A stretch of DNA of 64,000 nucleotides from Xanthocytophaga agilis (GCF_030068605.1 NZ_JASJOU010000014.1:62001-126000); one strand, 5' to 3'. Shown: positions 7,395 to 16,249, counted from the first letter of the stretch. Notes: a model not told the origin generated them from the letters alone. Made by a program: numbers and translations.

Positions 7395-8507
7395 ATGGCA
7401 ATTTATTCAAAAAATGAACAAATACTTCAATCTGATGAACCCCTACATCCAGGTGAAGTTCTAAAAGATGAGTTGGAAGCAAGAGGTATTAAGCAAAAGG
7501 ATTTTGCAGGAGATATAGGACTACCTGTAACTCAGTTGAATGAAGTAATTAATGGCAAACGTATAGTAAGTAGTGAATTGGCTGTACTTCTTGAAGCAAG
7601 TTTAAATATAGATGCTTCGTTTTGGACTAGCTTACAGGCTGATTTTGATTTAGCAAAAGCTAGAACAAGTGAAAAAGTTATGGCTAAAACAGAGTCAGTA
7701 CAACTATGGGCTTATATAAAGCAGTTTGTAAATGTTAATTATTTACGAAAAGCCAATGCTTTAGATGATAGTATTGAAGGAAGTATCGAACGTATAAAAT
7801 CAATTTTTAATATTTCTACGTGGGAAGATCTGGAACGACTGATGGAACGTCCTTCTTTGCAATATTATCGTCAGTCAGTTACGTTAAATACAAATGAAGT
7901 TAATCTACTAACGTGGATTAATTATGTTCGTTATTGTGCTAATCAAGAACAAGTAAGTTCATATAAACCTGAATTTATCGATAATTTGATAGGAGAGTTA
8001 AAGGATATATTTTTAGTAAATCAAAATGTCATTGAAAAAACTAAAGGAGCTTTAGGAAAATATGGTATCATTTTTCAGATAAAGGAAAAACCAGAAGGAG
8101 TAAATGTAGATGGTGTGGCATTTTGGGGAACTAAAAATCCAGTAATTACTCTAACTTTAAGACATAAGCGAATAGATAATTTTATATTCACCTTATTTCA
8201 TGAATTGGGGCACGTTCAATTACATTTAGGTAAAAATGAAGTTATATACATAGATGATACAGAAACTGTTATATTAACTGAACAAAACATTATTGAAAAG
8301 GAAGCTGATGTTTTTGCTGCTAACAATCTAATTGCAGAAGATGCTTGGAAATTATTTGTGCGACGTGTTCGTCCTTTTAATGATGATAATATAAGAATAT
8401 ATGCTCATAGATTTGGTGTCTTACCTGCTGTAGTAAGGGGAAGGCTTTGTAGAGAAAGATTAGTAGATTATAAGAGTAAAACAACTATAAATAACTCTAT
8501 TAACTAA
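7395..8507 (+). CDS. higA: HigA-type antitoxin fused to ImmA/IrrE-like zinc protease
   Basis: 370 aa in two parts. Residues 15-95 are a HigA-type XRE helix-turn-helix domain (LHPGEVLKDELEARGIKQKD, then VINGKRIVSSELAVLLEASL). Residues 240-330 are an ImmA/IrrE metallopeptidase: HELGH in FTLFHELGHVQLHLGK supplies two His ligands and the catalytic Glu, and EADVFAANNL supplies the third ligand. Most HigA antitoxins are about 100 aa; this fused form is known in other bacteria. The protease could let the antitoxin respond to a signal and clear itself or another repressor. Co-transcribed with higB. Confidence 0.88.
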   Translation: MAIYSKNEQILQSDEPLHPGEVLKDELEARGIKQKDFAGDIGLPVTQLNEVINGKRIVSSELAVLLEASLNIDASFWTSLQADFDLAKARTSEKVMAKTESVQLWAYIKQFVNVNYLRKANALDDSIEGSIERIKSIFNISTWEDLERLMERPSLQYYRQSVTLNTNEVNLLTWINYVRYCANQEQVSSYKPEFIDNLIGELKDIFLVNQNVIEKTKGALGKYGIIFQIKEKPEGVNVDGVAFWGTKNPVITLTLRHKRIDNFIFTLFHELGHVQLHLGKNEVIYIDDTETVILTEQNIIEKEADVFAANNLIAEDAWKLFVRRVRPFNDDNIRIYAHRFGVLPAVVRGRLCRERLVDYKSKTTINNSIN

Positions 8508-8529
8508 ATATTATTTCTATTGCTTTTAA

Positions 8530-8557
8530 GAAATGCCCAATTTTTAGTTGGGCATTT
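8530..8557. terminator. Terminator after higA
   Basis: Stem GAAATGCCCAA / TTGGGCATTTC with a 7-nt loop, 22 bp after the higA stop, with T-rich flanks on both sides. Confidence 0.8.
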
Positions 8558-8662
8558 CTTGTATTTAAACTAGTTATATCAAAGACTTTATCAGTTGACA
8601 GTAGATACATCTTTCTCAAAAAAGTTTCTTAACATAAATCCACTTATTTCACTATACTGGAC

Positions 8663-8702
8663 AAGTCCTATTTTTTCTATGTTATGATAGATAGTAGGAC
8701 TT
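8663..8702 (-). terminator. Possible terminator of the TPR gene
   Basis: AAGTCCTA / TAGGACTT with a 24-nt loop, about 50 bp beyond the TPR stop on the minus strand. The long loop lowers confidence. The rest of 8558-8754 shows nothing I recognise. Confidence 0.45.
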
Positions 8703-8754
8703 TGTACTTTTTGTGGATTTTATACATGTTGAGAATTTGGTCAAAAGGAATAAT

Positions 8755-11700
8755 TTAATTTGTCGTTTTCTTGAATTGGTTTTTAATGGCTGATTTGTTC
8801 TCTTTTGTCCATGTTTGTAGATTTAGCAGGATTTCTTCTTTGTTATATATGTCTTCTTCTATATCTTCTGCCATAGAATCTAGTACATTTAAAAAGTTTT
8901 CTTTGAATCTTTCGTATGTGACATCTTTTAAATCGCTACTAAGAGCTTTATTAATATAAATGATTATTCCTCTTGAAAATATTGCAGCTGTTCCTACTGT
9001 CACAAAAGAGCCAAATGCTGCTATTCCAGCAGGCAAATGTAAAAGTGTTGCAATATAGGTGCCGAGTGCCGAAACAGGTCCTAAGGCTGTAATATACTCT
9101 ACTAATTTTTTATTGAGATCTATTCCTAATTCTTCCTGATATTCATTGAGTATGGCTTTTCTTGCATTATTTAAATCAATGTAGGTATGCAAAGTAAATG
9201 TAGTATGGATGTCTAGTTGTTGTTGTAAATAGGAGTATTGTATTAGTGTAGTATATATATTATGATCATACTTCCACTCATGTATAAGTAGCCCTAACTC
9301 CTTTTCTAATTTGTCTTTGTTAAACTTTGACAGTCTATCAAACAAAGTCCTTATTTCTTCCTTTTCATGTTCTTGTATTTCTTTTTCTAACTCTTCTTTA
9401 TTCAATTTTTGTATCTGAATTTTTAAGAGTTCCAATAAATCAGCTTTTAATCCTTCTAGATATTTTTTTCTAAAATATTCTCTTATAAGTTTTTCATCAG
9501 ATTCTGATAATTTAAACTTGTAGATTTCATAAAAAGGAAGATCTTGAATTTTATTTATAGAGATGTTTAGGTACTCTCGTACTAATTCTAATGCCTTACT
9601 AATTTCAGAATAATGGGCATATTGATATGTTTTTTCTAAGGAGTTCGATATTTCTTTGGTAAGTTCGGTTTTTTCTAGACCATACAAATATGCTTTATAC
9701 ATATTCTTATCTTTCAGAAAGCTTTGAATATTCTGTTTGAATGTCTCAATATCTGAGCTTTCTTTATGTAGTAGTACTAGCATAAAAGCAGAAGGGGGGA
9801 AGCTTTTTGATTTTTCAAAGCAGACTTTGGCTTTTCCTAAATTGTTTGCCAAATAATAAATCTGGCCACTATAGTATATATCAAAGTTCGAGCATTGCAT
9901 TAAACTATTAAAAATTTTATCTGCATCTATCAATGCTGCTTTTAATATACTCTCTTTTTCTGGACTGAGTATTTCATAAGCAGAACGGACAAAGTAATAC
10001 TGCATTGAGATATTAAGACATTCTAATTGATCTAATTCAAATAATTCATCACATAGTCTATAGGTCATGACTGGATCTCCATTGTAATAATGACTTAATA
10101 AAGTATAATAACAATAAGATATAAAATTTGCCTTATTGTTGGAGTTGTCTGTAAGAGCTTTTGTGTGGATTTTTAGATCTTCTACAGATGGTTCTGCAAT
10201 AGGCAAACTCAATTGATACGCAAAATAGTGTTGAGCTTTATCTATCTCATGTACTTGTTGAATTAAAGCATAGATCTCTTTAGAAGATTGATAATTGGGA
10301 GTATACTGTCTGGCAAGTTGTTTTACTAAATAAGGGGCTTCAATTTTAGAGGTAAAAAAATAGAGAGTTGCTTGTAATTCAATTATATAGATTTTATCAT
10401 TAAAAGAATGTAGATAAATGCCTCTGTAGTAGTTTTCTTGTGCTGATGTAATGTCCTGTAACAAAAGATTGTAGATGTCTCCCTTCAAAAGCCAGTATGT
10501 TATTCCATTTGGGTTAAGATTAATCGCTTGATTGACATCAATTAGAGCTTTATCGTAATTTCCCAAAATAAAATTTACAATTCCTCGATTGTGCCAGTAT
10601 TGGTCATTTTTCTCATCAAGCACAAGTGCTTGAGTGAAATCTTTAATTGCATTTTCGTAATCTTTTATTCTATTGTATGCAACTCCTCGATTGCACCAAC
10701 ATTTGTCATCGTTCTCATCAAGCACAAGTGCTTGAGTAAAATCCTTGATAGCATTTTCATGATCTTCATTTTTATCATATGCAACTCCTCGATTGTACCA
10801 ATAGCTAATATCGTTCTCATTAAGTACAAGTGCTTGAGTGAAATCTTTAATTGCGTTATTATAGTCTTCAATTTTATTATGTGCAACTCCTCGATTATAC
10901 CAACATTTGTCATCGTTCTCATTAAGCACAAGTGCTTGAGTAAAATCCTTGATAGAATTTTCGTAGTCTTTTAAACTACCATATGCAACTCCTCGATTGT
11001 ACCAATAGTTAATATCGTTCTCATCAAGCACAAGTGCTTGAGTGAAATCCTTGATAGCATTTTCATAGTCTTTTATTCCATTATATGCAATCCCTCGATT
11101 CGACCAATATTTATCATTTTTCCCATCAAGCACAAGTGCTTGAGTGTAGTCCTTGATGGCATTTTCGTAGTCTTTTAAATCACTATATGCAACTCCTCGA
11201 TTATACCAATATTGGGCATTTTTCCCATCAAGCACAAGTGCTTGAGTGTAGTCCTTGATGGCATTTTCGTAGTCTTTTAAATCACCATATGTAACTCCTC
11301 GATTGTACCAACATTGGTCATTTTTCCCATCAAGCATAAGTGCTTGAGTGTAGTCCTTGATGGCATTTTCATAGTCTTTTATTCTATTATATGCAATCCC
11401 TCGATTGTGCCAACATTGGACATAGTTCTCATCAAGCACAAGTGCTTGAGTGAAGTCCTTGATGGCATTTTCATAGTCTTTTATTCTATTATATGCAATC
11501 CCTCGATTGTGCCAACATTGGACATAGTTCTCATCAAGCACAAGTGCTTGAGTAAAATCCTTGATAGAATTTTCATAGTCTTTTAAATCACCATATGTAA
11601 CTCCTCGATTATGCCAACATTGGACATCGTTCTTATCAAGCACAAGTGCTTGAGTGAAGTCCTTGATGGCATTTTCATAGTCTTTTAAATCACTATATGC

Positions 11701-11940
11701 AATCCCTCGATTATACCAATAGTCAATATCGTTCTCATTAAGCATAAGTGCTTGAGTGAAATCTTTAATTGCATTTTCGTAATCTTTTAAATAACTATAT
11801 GCAATCCCTCGATTATGCCAGTATTTTTCATTTTTCTCATCAAGTGCAAGTGCTTGAGTAAAATCTTTAATTGCATTTTCGTAGTCTTCTTTTTTATAAG
11901 ATTCTATACCTTGTTTATTCCATTCTTCGGCGGTTAGCAT
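8755..11940 (-). CDS. Large tetratricopeptide (TPR) repeat protein with C-terminal membrane segment
   Basis: 1061 aa. About fourteen 34-residue TPR units fill residues 1-490, thirteen of them nearly identical (consensus YWHNRGIAYSDLKDYENAIK then DFTQALVLDEN). A divergent helical region follows (490-880) with a Lys/Glu-rich coiled coil (ELEKEIQEHEKEEI). Near the C-terminus is a glycine-rich hydrophobic hairpin (ALGTYIATLLHLPAGIAAFG, then FVTVGTAAIFSRGIIIYI) that could insert in a membrane. It is flanked by terminators, so it forms its own transcription unit between the cargo and lysis genes. It is AT-rich and probably a moron gene. TPRs bind proteins; the partner is unknown. A defence or sensing role is speculation. 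Confidence 0.8.
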   Translation of the reverse strand: MLTAEEWNKQGIESYKKEDYENAIKDFTQALALDEKNEKYWHNRGIAYSYLKDYENAIKDFTQALMLNENDIDYWYNRGIAYSDLKDYENAIKDFTQALVLDKNDVQCWHNRGVTYGDLKDYENSIKDFTQALVLDENYVQCWHNRGIAYNRIKDYENAIKDFTQALVLDENYVQCWHNRGIAYNRIKDYENAIKDYTQALMLDGKNDQCWYNRGVTYGDLKDYENAIKDYTQALVLDGKNAQYWYNRGVAYSDLKDYENAIKDYTQALVLDGKNDKYWSNRGIAYNGIKDYENAIKDFTQALVLDENDINYWYNRGVAYGSLKDYENSIKDFTQALVLNENDDKCWYNRGVAHNKIEDYNNAIKDFTQALVLNENDISYWYNRGVAYDKNEDHENAIKDFTQALVLDENDDKCWCNRGVAYNRIKDYENAIKDFTQALVLDEKNDQYWHNRGIVNFILGNYDKALIDVNQAINLNPNGITYWLLKGDIYNLLLQDITSAQENYYRGIYLHSFNDKIYIIELQATLYFFTSKIEAPYLVKQLARQYTPNYQSSKEIYALIQQVHEIDKAQHYFAYQLSLPIAEPSVEDLKIHTKALTDNSNNKANFISYCYYTLLSHYYNGDPVMTYRLCDELFELDQLECLNISMQYYFVRSAYEILSPEKESILKAALIDADKIFNSLMQCSNFDIYYSGQIYYLANNLGKAKVCFEKSKSFPPSAFMLVLLHKESSDIETFKQNIQSFLKDKNMYKAYLYGLEKTELTKEISNSLEKTYQYAHYSEISKALELVREYLNISINKIQDLPFYEIYKFKLSESDEKLIREYFRKKYLEGLKADLLELLKIQIQKLNKEELEKEIQEHEKEEIRTLFDRLSKFNKDKLEKELGLLIHEWKYDHNIYTTLIQYSYLQQQLDIHTTFTLHTYIDLNNARKAILNEYQEELGIDLNKKLVEYITALGPVSALGTYIATLLHLPAGIAAFGSFVTVGTAAIFSRGIIIYINKALSSDLKDVTYERFKENFLNVLDSMAEDIEEDIYNKEEILLNLQTWTKENKSAIKNQFKKTTN
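10570..11900 (-). repeat. 102-bp tandem DNA repeats encoding the TPR units
   Basis: The phrase CAAGCACAAGTGCTTGAGT and near relatives recurs about every 102 bp, and neighbouring units differ by only a few bases. The low synonymous divergence points to recent copy-number change. Assemblies and strains may differ in repeat number. Confidence 0.85.
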
Positions 11941-11990
11941 AAATGTTAAATTTAAAGTGGTTGCTTTAATTTAAATGTTACTGGTAAAAT

Positions 11991-12035
11991 AAAAAAGGTA
12001 TTTGAAATAGATTTTTCTATCAAATACCTTTTTTA
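11991..12035 (-). terminator. Terminator of the lysis operon
   Basis: Stem AAAAAAGGTATTTGA / TCAAATACCTTTTTT, 15 bp and nearly symmetric, 50 bp past the CHAP gene stop. It may also insulate the TPR gene. Confidence 0.8.
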
Positions 12036-12086
12036 TTTTTTTCTTCAGAAATATATTTTCCGGGTAAATACATTTATTAAATGTAT

Positions 12087-12665
12087 TTAGTCAATCCAAT
12101 CTGTAACCAAATGAATCTGTCTTTTCAAACGGATGCGTTCATAGACCCCATTGCCCTCCCGGCTGTTCTGACTGTTGGTATTCCCTTCAGTAGTCGCAGC
12201 ATACGGACTGTCAGCTTTCCATTCTCTTATAAAGCCCACATGCCCGATACGCTTCAAATTGGCATAGTACACCCCAAACACATCCCCACATTTAGGCAGT
12301 CGCTTAATTACTTTACCTTGCATCCACACGCATAAATTCCGTGGTACGGCTGAAGGTGCCCAGGCAGTAATTTTGGTTTTAACATTTACTTTGTCCAGGC
12401 AGTGTTTTACAAAAGCTGCACACCATGCATACCCTTTTGGCAGACCTACTGAAGCCAAGAAGCTTTCTACTATTTCACCGTCATTGTTGCCAGTGAGTTC
12501 TTTGGTACCTACATAGGAAGTGAAAACCTGCTTCAGTTTGAGTCTCACAGAATCTGCAGATAATTTGGCTGGCTTGGATTCACTGTTTAGTATCTGAGCT
12601 GAAGCAAAACAATTACCATAGCAGAGAATAAGGTAAGCAATAATATATAGTAGTATTTTACGCAT
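12087..12665 (-). CDS. CHAP-domain endolysin with signal peptide
   Basis: 192 aa. The N-terminal MRKILLYIIAYLILCYG is a signal peptide or anchor ending near ASA. The CHAP amidase/endopeptidase core follows: catalytic Cys in GYAWCAAFVKHCL (about residue 82), His in RIGHVGFIREW and a later Asn/Glu in TTEGNTNSQNS. CHAP enzymes cut peptidoglycan peptide bonds. It overlaps the upstream holin-like gene by 79 bp, a lysis-cassette arrangement, and a strong terminator follows. A secreted (signal-peptide) endolysin would not strictly need a holin for export. Confident about the family; the lysis role is inferred from context. Confidence 0.85.
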   Translation of the reverse strand: MRKILLYIIAYLILCYGNCFASAQILNSESKPAKLSADSVRLKLKQVFTSYVGTKELTGNNDGEIVESFLASVGLPKGYAWCAAFVKHCLDKVNVKTKITAWAPSAVPRNLCVWMQGKVIKRLPKCGDVFGVYYANLKRIGHVGFIREWKADSPYAATTEGNTNSQNSREGNGVYERIRLKRQIHLVTDWID

Positions 12666-12961
12666 TGGAATATGTGTTTGTATTCTGTTTCTGATAAACC
12701 TGTAATTTCTTCAACTGTCAGTTTAATAAGTACCTTATGAGCATTGTACAGGTATGGAAAACCAAGCCGAACGCCCCAGTATGCCACGAATTCAGCAAAA
12801 ATGATATTAATAGCTGCATAAGGTAGTACCTGAAGTACGGATACATCAAAGCCCATTTGAGCCGAGAAAAGCAGAAACCCGATAAGACCCAATAACAGGC
12901 CGGGTAGTTCATGAAATGTTTCTATAATCAGAGTTACTGTTTTTTGAATTCTTTCTTTCAT
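12587..12961 (-). CDS. Holin-like membrane protein
   Basis: 124 aa with three hydrophobic segments: LPGLLLGLIGFLLFSAQ, VLPYAAINIIFAEFVAYWGV and YYYILLLTLFSAMVIVLLQL. Short charged stretches lie between them. It is the first gene after palindrome array I and overlaps the CHAP endolysin, which fits a holin that permeabilises the inner membrane. The sequence itself matches no holin family I can name, so the role is inferred from topology and position. Confidence 0.65.
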   Translation of the reverse strand: MKERIQKTVTLIIETFHELPGLLLGLIGFLLFSAQMGFDVSVLQVLPYAAINIIFAEFVAYWGVRLGFPYLYNAHKVLIKLTVEEITGLSETEYKHIFQCVKYYYILLLTLFSAMVIVLLQLRY

Positions 12962-12989
12962 AATTGCATCATAGTCGTTTTAAGTAAAA

Positions 12990-13094
12990 GATATCTATTT
13001 TCGGGCGGCTCAGCTCCGGGCCAAGCCAGATCCGGAGAGGAATAGATATCTATTTTGTTCCAGGCGCTGCGTTTCCAGAGGAAAAATAGATATC
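12990..13094 (-). promoter_or_regulatory. Palindrome array I, before the lysis operon
   Basis: GATATC cores begin at 12990, 13045 and 13089 (spacings 55 and 44 bp), each flanked by A/T to read AAATAGATATCTATTT or close to it. GC-rich spacers contain CTCCGG...CCGGAG and CAGCTC blocks. The distal copy contains the TAG stop of the upstream gene; the proximal copy lies 28 bp before the holin ATG and reads TATCTTTT on the coding strand, resembling a -7 box. Confidence 0.8.
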
Positions 13095-14017
13095 TATTTG
13101 CCGTTAATGTGCTTACGCATCAGGACAAGCAATTTTTTATACAGGGGTGCAATAGCCTTAAAATCTTTCTCGGTTGCGTAGGCTACCGATTCAGCATATT
13201 TTCTGTCTGTCAGATACTGATTCTTCAGGTTCAGACGTGAGAGTTCAAAGTGTATGTATTGTTCAAACAGACGGGCAAAGATTTCATTTCGTCTATACCA
13301 GTATTCACCCTTCACTTTTGGTCTCATTCGGGTAATGGTTGTTGTCTCATTCCCTTTTTCATCCCTGTAAAAACGATTTATGATCTGATCACAAACTTTG
13401 CGCATCTGCCCGGTTTGATTCAGGTTTTGGGCTTCGCTTTGACCACCTGATAACCAAGCAGAATAGGGCTGTTGATCGACAAATGAACCAAAGAAATAAT
13501 CCAGCGCATGCCCGTACTCATGTGCAAAAGAACCATAGCCTTTGGTTCTAGTTAGATTGATTGCAAAACTATTAGCCTCAAAATGTGCCATAGCTTTTCC
13601 TCCTAGACCACGTGCCCCAAATGCAATAGAAACTCTGTGATCTAAACCCAGATTTTTAAAGCCTAGAACCTTATGCAGATCTTTCAAGCTTTCACGAGTA
13701 GAGATAAGGAAATTTGCCCTTTCCTCATGAGTGGTCCAGTTTCCAAACTCCAAACCTGCCAGACTGTATTCAGATACCAGCTTGTAGGTATCTGTGTATT
13801 TCTGCTGTTGCTCACGACTTAACAGTTTTTCTGCTGTTTCGGTATGGATGGGAAAATGAACGGCATATCGATGACGACGGCCACCAGCTGCAATATTTCC
13901 AACGTCCGACACTTTGGCATTGACACCACCTGCAGTAATTATTCTCTCCTTGGGGAGATTCTTATTTTTTGCTGCTGGCTTTTTTGCCTTTGTTGTTGGT
14001 TTTCCTTTTGGTGCCAT
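13094..14017 (-). CDS. Zincin-like metallopeptidase with LPD1-type domain
   Basis: 307 aa. A Lys/Pro/Ala-rich basic N-terminus (MAPKGKPTTKAKKPAAKNKN) could bind DNA. Residues 100-190 match the LPD1 domain of polyvalent proteins: LEFGNWTTHEERANFL, then RVSIAFGARGLGGKAMAHFE, then FAINLTRTKGYGSFAHEYGH, with HEYGH as the zinc-binding and catalytic motif. LPD1 is best known in long multi-domain proteins that phages and plasmids inject with their DNA; here it stands alone in a structural operon. I infer a virion-associated protease delivered with, or bound to, the genome. It is the last gene of the operon that starts at 20468. Confidence 0.75.
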   Translation of the reverse strand: MAPKGKPTTKAKKPAAKNKNLPKERIITAGGVNAKVSDVGNIAAGGRRHRYAVHFPIHTETAEKLLSREQQQKYTDTYKLVSEYSLAGLEFGNWTTHEERANFLISTRESLKDLHKVLGFKNLGLDHRVSIAFGARGLGGKAMAHFEANSFAINLTRTKGYGSFAHEYGHALDYFFGSFVDQQPYSAWLSGGQSEAQNLNQTGQMRKVCDQIINRFYRDEKGNETTTITRMRPKVKGEYWYRRNEIFARLFEQYIHFELSRLNLKNQYLTDRKYAESVAYATEKDFKAIAPLYKKLLVLMRKHINGK

Positions 14018-14131
14018 TTTTTTTAATTGAATGTCCTACGTTCATTTCCTTGCTTTTCAGCTTGGCTATAGGGTTTTTTACTTTAATCATAACTTGTTTT
14101 ACTAGGGATGAAACAATGGAAAATGTACAGC

Positions 14132-14338
14132 TTATTTGCCGTATACTTTCTTTACTGCTTGTTTACTAGCTGCTTTCCATGAGGGCATAAGAGCACCCTT
14201 TTTACCAGCCTCATAAATGATTTTGCGGGCTTGGAAATTTACTTCCCCAATTTTCTTTTGAGCTTCTTTCTGCTTAGCAGTAAAAGAGCGTTTTGTAGAA
14301 GTTGTTTTTTTTGACGATGATTTTTTAGTCTTAGCCAT
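14132..14338 (-). CDS. Small Lys-rich basic protein (68 aa)
   Basis: I chose the start MAKTKKSSSKKTTSTKRSFT rather than an in-frame ATG 30 codons upstream, because the latter would run into the preceding gene. The protein is strongly basic with short helices (AQKKIGEVNFQARKIIYEAG). Its composition, like the N-terminus of the neighbouring metallopeptidase, suggests DNA condensation in the virion. No known family recognised. The gap 14018-14131 holds nothing I can identify. Confidence 0.6.
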   Translation of the reverse strand: MAKTKKSSSKKTTSTKRSFTAKQKEAQKKIGEVNFQARKIIYEAGKKGALMPSWKAASKQAVKKVYGK

Positions 14339-14384
14339 AGTTGTATAAAATTGATTGTGAGAGAATTGATAAATTGTTGCGTAA

Positions 14385-14900
14385 TTATTTAAAGAGTCGT
14401 TTTCTTTTGCGGAATGCGGTAGAATCAATATGCAGCCCCTGCGGGGTTATTTCCCACTTTCCCGGCTGTATCCACCTCGCCGGATACTGATTGGTGTTGA
14501 TTTTGCCAATGGGTGAAATGGTTTGAATCACTAGTAAATCCATGACAGGCATAAGAGTGTCTTTCTTTATGCGTCTGGCACGTCTTCTTTCCTTTCTTGA
14601 TGGTTTAGGCAGATGTTTTACTCCTATGATGATATCTTTCTTTTCTAAAGACTTTCTTAGGGCTGTATCGGCCACTAGTGCAATATCTGTTTGTACTGGA
14701 ATCACCAGTTTTCCTGTGGGCTGAATGGGATCAATATGAAGCCTTTTAACTGTATCAGGCATCCACGGAGCACCAGAAACAGAGGTATAGTAATGCCTCC
14801 CATTTTCCCTAAACTGTTTTTTTGTAGCACATTTTTTTACAATCAATCCAGTACCAAACCCTATCAGCATCAATATCAGAATCCAAATAATTAATCTCAT
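14385..14900 (-). CDS. N-terminally anchored virion-type protein, unknown (171 aa)
   Basis: One hydrophobic helix at the very start (LIIWILILMLIGFGTGLIV) followed by a soluble 145-residue part with a very basic patch (KPSRKERRRARRIKKD, about residue 105). No family recognised. The length and layout fit the small anchored proteins of this operon, and it may sit in the internal membrane with its basic part facing the DNA (inference). Confidence 0.6.
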   Translation of the reverse strand: MRLIIWILILMLIGFGTGLIVKKCATKKQFRENGRHYYTSVSGAPWMPDTVKRLHIDPIQPTGKLVIPVQTDIALVADTALRKSLEKKDIIIGVKHLPKPSRKERRRARRIKKDTLMPVMDLLVIQTISPIGKINTNQYPARWIQPGKWEITPQGLHIDSTAFRKRKRLFK

Positions 14901-14920
14901 TTTGTAGTGTAGTAAAGTTT

Positions 14921-15607
14921 TTATCCACGTATTAAAGTTTTTCGTCTTTGTTTCTTTAGCCGTCTGGCTTGCTGACGTTGACGGCGTTTTTGATCTATTG
15001 AACTACTATTTCGCTTCCTCTTTGGGTGAATGGTATTGTCTGAAGATGGTTTTATAGAAAGAGAATCAGCTTGGATAGCCTTATAGATAGAAAGGGTCTT
15101 TTGTGCAAACCTGCTGGAATCAGCTAGTTTTACAGAAAGGGAATAATACCGATCTGCAAGCAATCGGGATTCCATGCGTACAGAATCAACCACTGATCTG
15201 ATATGCTCTTGTCCATCTGCCAGGACTAAAAACATTTGCTGTACATACTTACGGCTTTGCTGTTCCTGCTTGCGTAGATAGGTAGCTTCCTGTTTAATTC
15301 GACGAGTAGAATCTATTTGAATCTGTAAGGCACTATCTAACCGTTGACCGTAATTGAGTAGCTTATAATTTACCTGCTTCTGAAGACGGGAATTAACCAA
15401 AAGACTATCATTTTGCACTTCTAAAGCTGTCAGCTGCTTTGTATGATCACTGGCCTGTGCAATACGTTTGGCTTCAGCTTGTTTTACCTGATTTTGCAGA
15501 TAGATAATATTTTGTTTCTGCTCACAATGTCGTAAACTGCCTAAAGCCAGTAGGACTGCTACCAACGTAAACGCTAGTTGTGAAATAGATAATTTTTTAA
15601 GTCTCAT
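14921..15607 (-). CDS. Anchored coiled-coil protein with basic tail (228 aa)
   Basis: N-terminal helix (LAFTLVAVLLALGSL), then about 130 residues of Gln/Lys/Leu-rich coiled coil, then a tail rich in Arg/Lys/Gln (QKRRQRQQARRLKKQRRKT). It overlaps the next upstream gene by 4 bp (ATGA-type coupling). The anchor plus periplasmic-length coiled coil is reminiscent of i-spanins, while the Arg-rich tail points to nucleic-acid binding. I cannot choose between these. Confidence 0.6.
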   Translation of the reverse strand: MRLKKLSISQLAFTLVAVLLALGSLRHCEQKQNIIYLQNQVKQAEAKRIAQASDHTKQLTALEVQNDSLLVNSRLQKQVNYKLLNYGQRLDSALQIQIDSTRRIKQEATYLRKQEQQSRKYVQQMFLVLADGQEHIRSVVDSVRMESRLLADRYYSLSVKLADSSRFAQKTLSIYKAIQADSLSIKPSSDNTIHPKRKRNSSSIDQKRRQRQQARRLKKQRRKTLIRG

Positions 15608-15924
15608 TCGGAATCTTCGTTTTTGCGTAATAGGAGTTGTTTAAGCTTTTCACCCTTTTCTATTAGCCGGATAGCTTCATCTAATTTTTCTTCGTCTGTT
15701 TTTGCCAGTTCCTTTTCTTTTTCAGCCTGCTTTTCAAAATGCCTTTTGATACCTTCCTTCAGGGCATGGCCTATTGCCAATACAAGTACTATTAAGCAGT
15801 ATTGCCACCACGTACTATTAGCAGGCACAGCGGTAAACTCTGGCAGGGCTTGCAAGAGAATCGAAACCTGAAGGATATCTAAAATGAGGCTGGACACAGT
15901 TGTAGTATTAAAAGGGATGAGCAA
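15604..15924 (-). CDS. Small membrane protein (106 aa)
   Basis: A hydrophobic N-terminal half with two possible membrane segments (SSLILDILQVSILLQALPEF and WWQYCLIVLVLAIGHAL) and a charged helical C-terminus (EKQAEKEKELAKTDEEKLDE). It resembles small holin-like or phage membrane proteins. Its stop overlaps the start of the next gene. No family recognised. Confidence 0.6.
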   Translation of the reverse strand: MLIPFNTTTVSSLILDILQVSILLQALPEFTAVPANSTWWQYCLIVLVLAIGHALKEGIKRHFEKQAEKEKELAKTDEEKLDEAIRLIEKGEKLKQLLLRKNEDSE

Positions 15925-15945
15925 AATGGTTGTCAGATAGGATGC

Positions 15946-16248
15946 CTAGATAAAATACACGTTCTCAGTTCTTACAATCTTTCCATTGCGTTTGATCTCA
16001 AAATGAAGAGTAGAACTGGTAAGGGAAGTTTTAGAAATGTTTAGGGTAAAACTGCCTTGAGTAATAGCACTATTCTGTTCTGATCGGTTGACAGTATAGG
16101 TTTTACCCATAAAGCGGAAGGTGACATTAAACAGCACTTTGTCAACCTGAATAATGGCAAAGTCTACTTTGAAAAACTTCATATACAGCACTACTGCCAG
16201 GGCAGCTACAGACAGTACAGAAAGAAAGATGATGGATGTTTTTTTCAT
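15946..16248 (-). CDS. Anchored small protein, unknown (100 aa)
   Basis: Start taken at MKKTSIIFLSVLSVAALAVV, since the upstream ATG would overlap the preceding gene. One N-terminal helix, then a short beta-rich domain (FNVTFRFMGKTYTVNRSEQ, then FTLNISKTSLTSSTLHFEIK). No family recognised. Confidence 0.6.
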   Translation of the reverse strand: MKKTSIIFLSVLSVAALAVVLYMKFFKVDFAIIQVDKVLFNVTFRFMGKTYTVNRSEQNSAITQGSFTLNISKTSLTSSTLHFEIKRNGKIVRTENVYFI

Positions 16249-16249
16249 G

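Noticed and set aside
10591-11586. Plus-strand reading frames antisense to the TPR gene
   Set aside because: They repeat with the 102-bp TPR units and are shadows of the repetitive coding strand.
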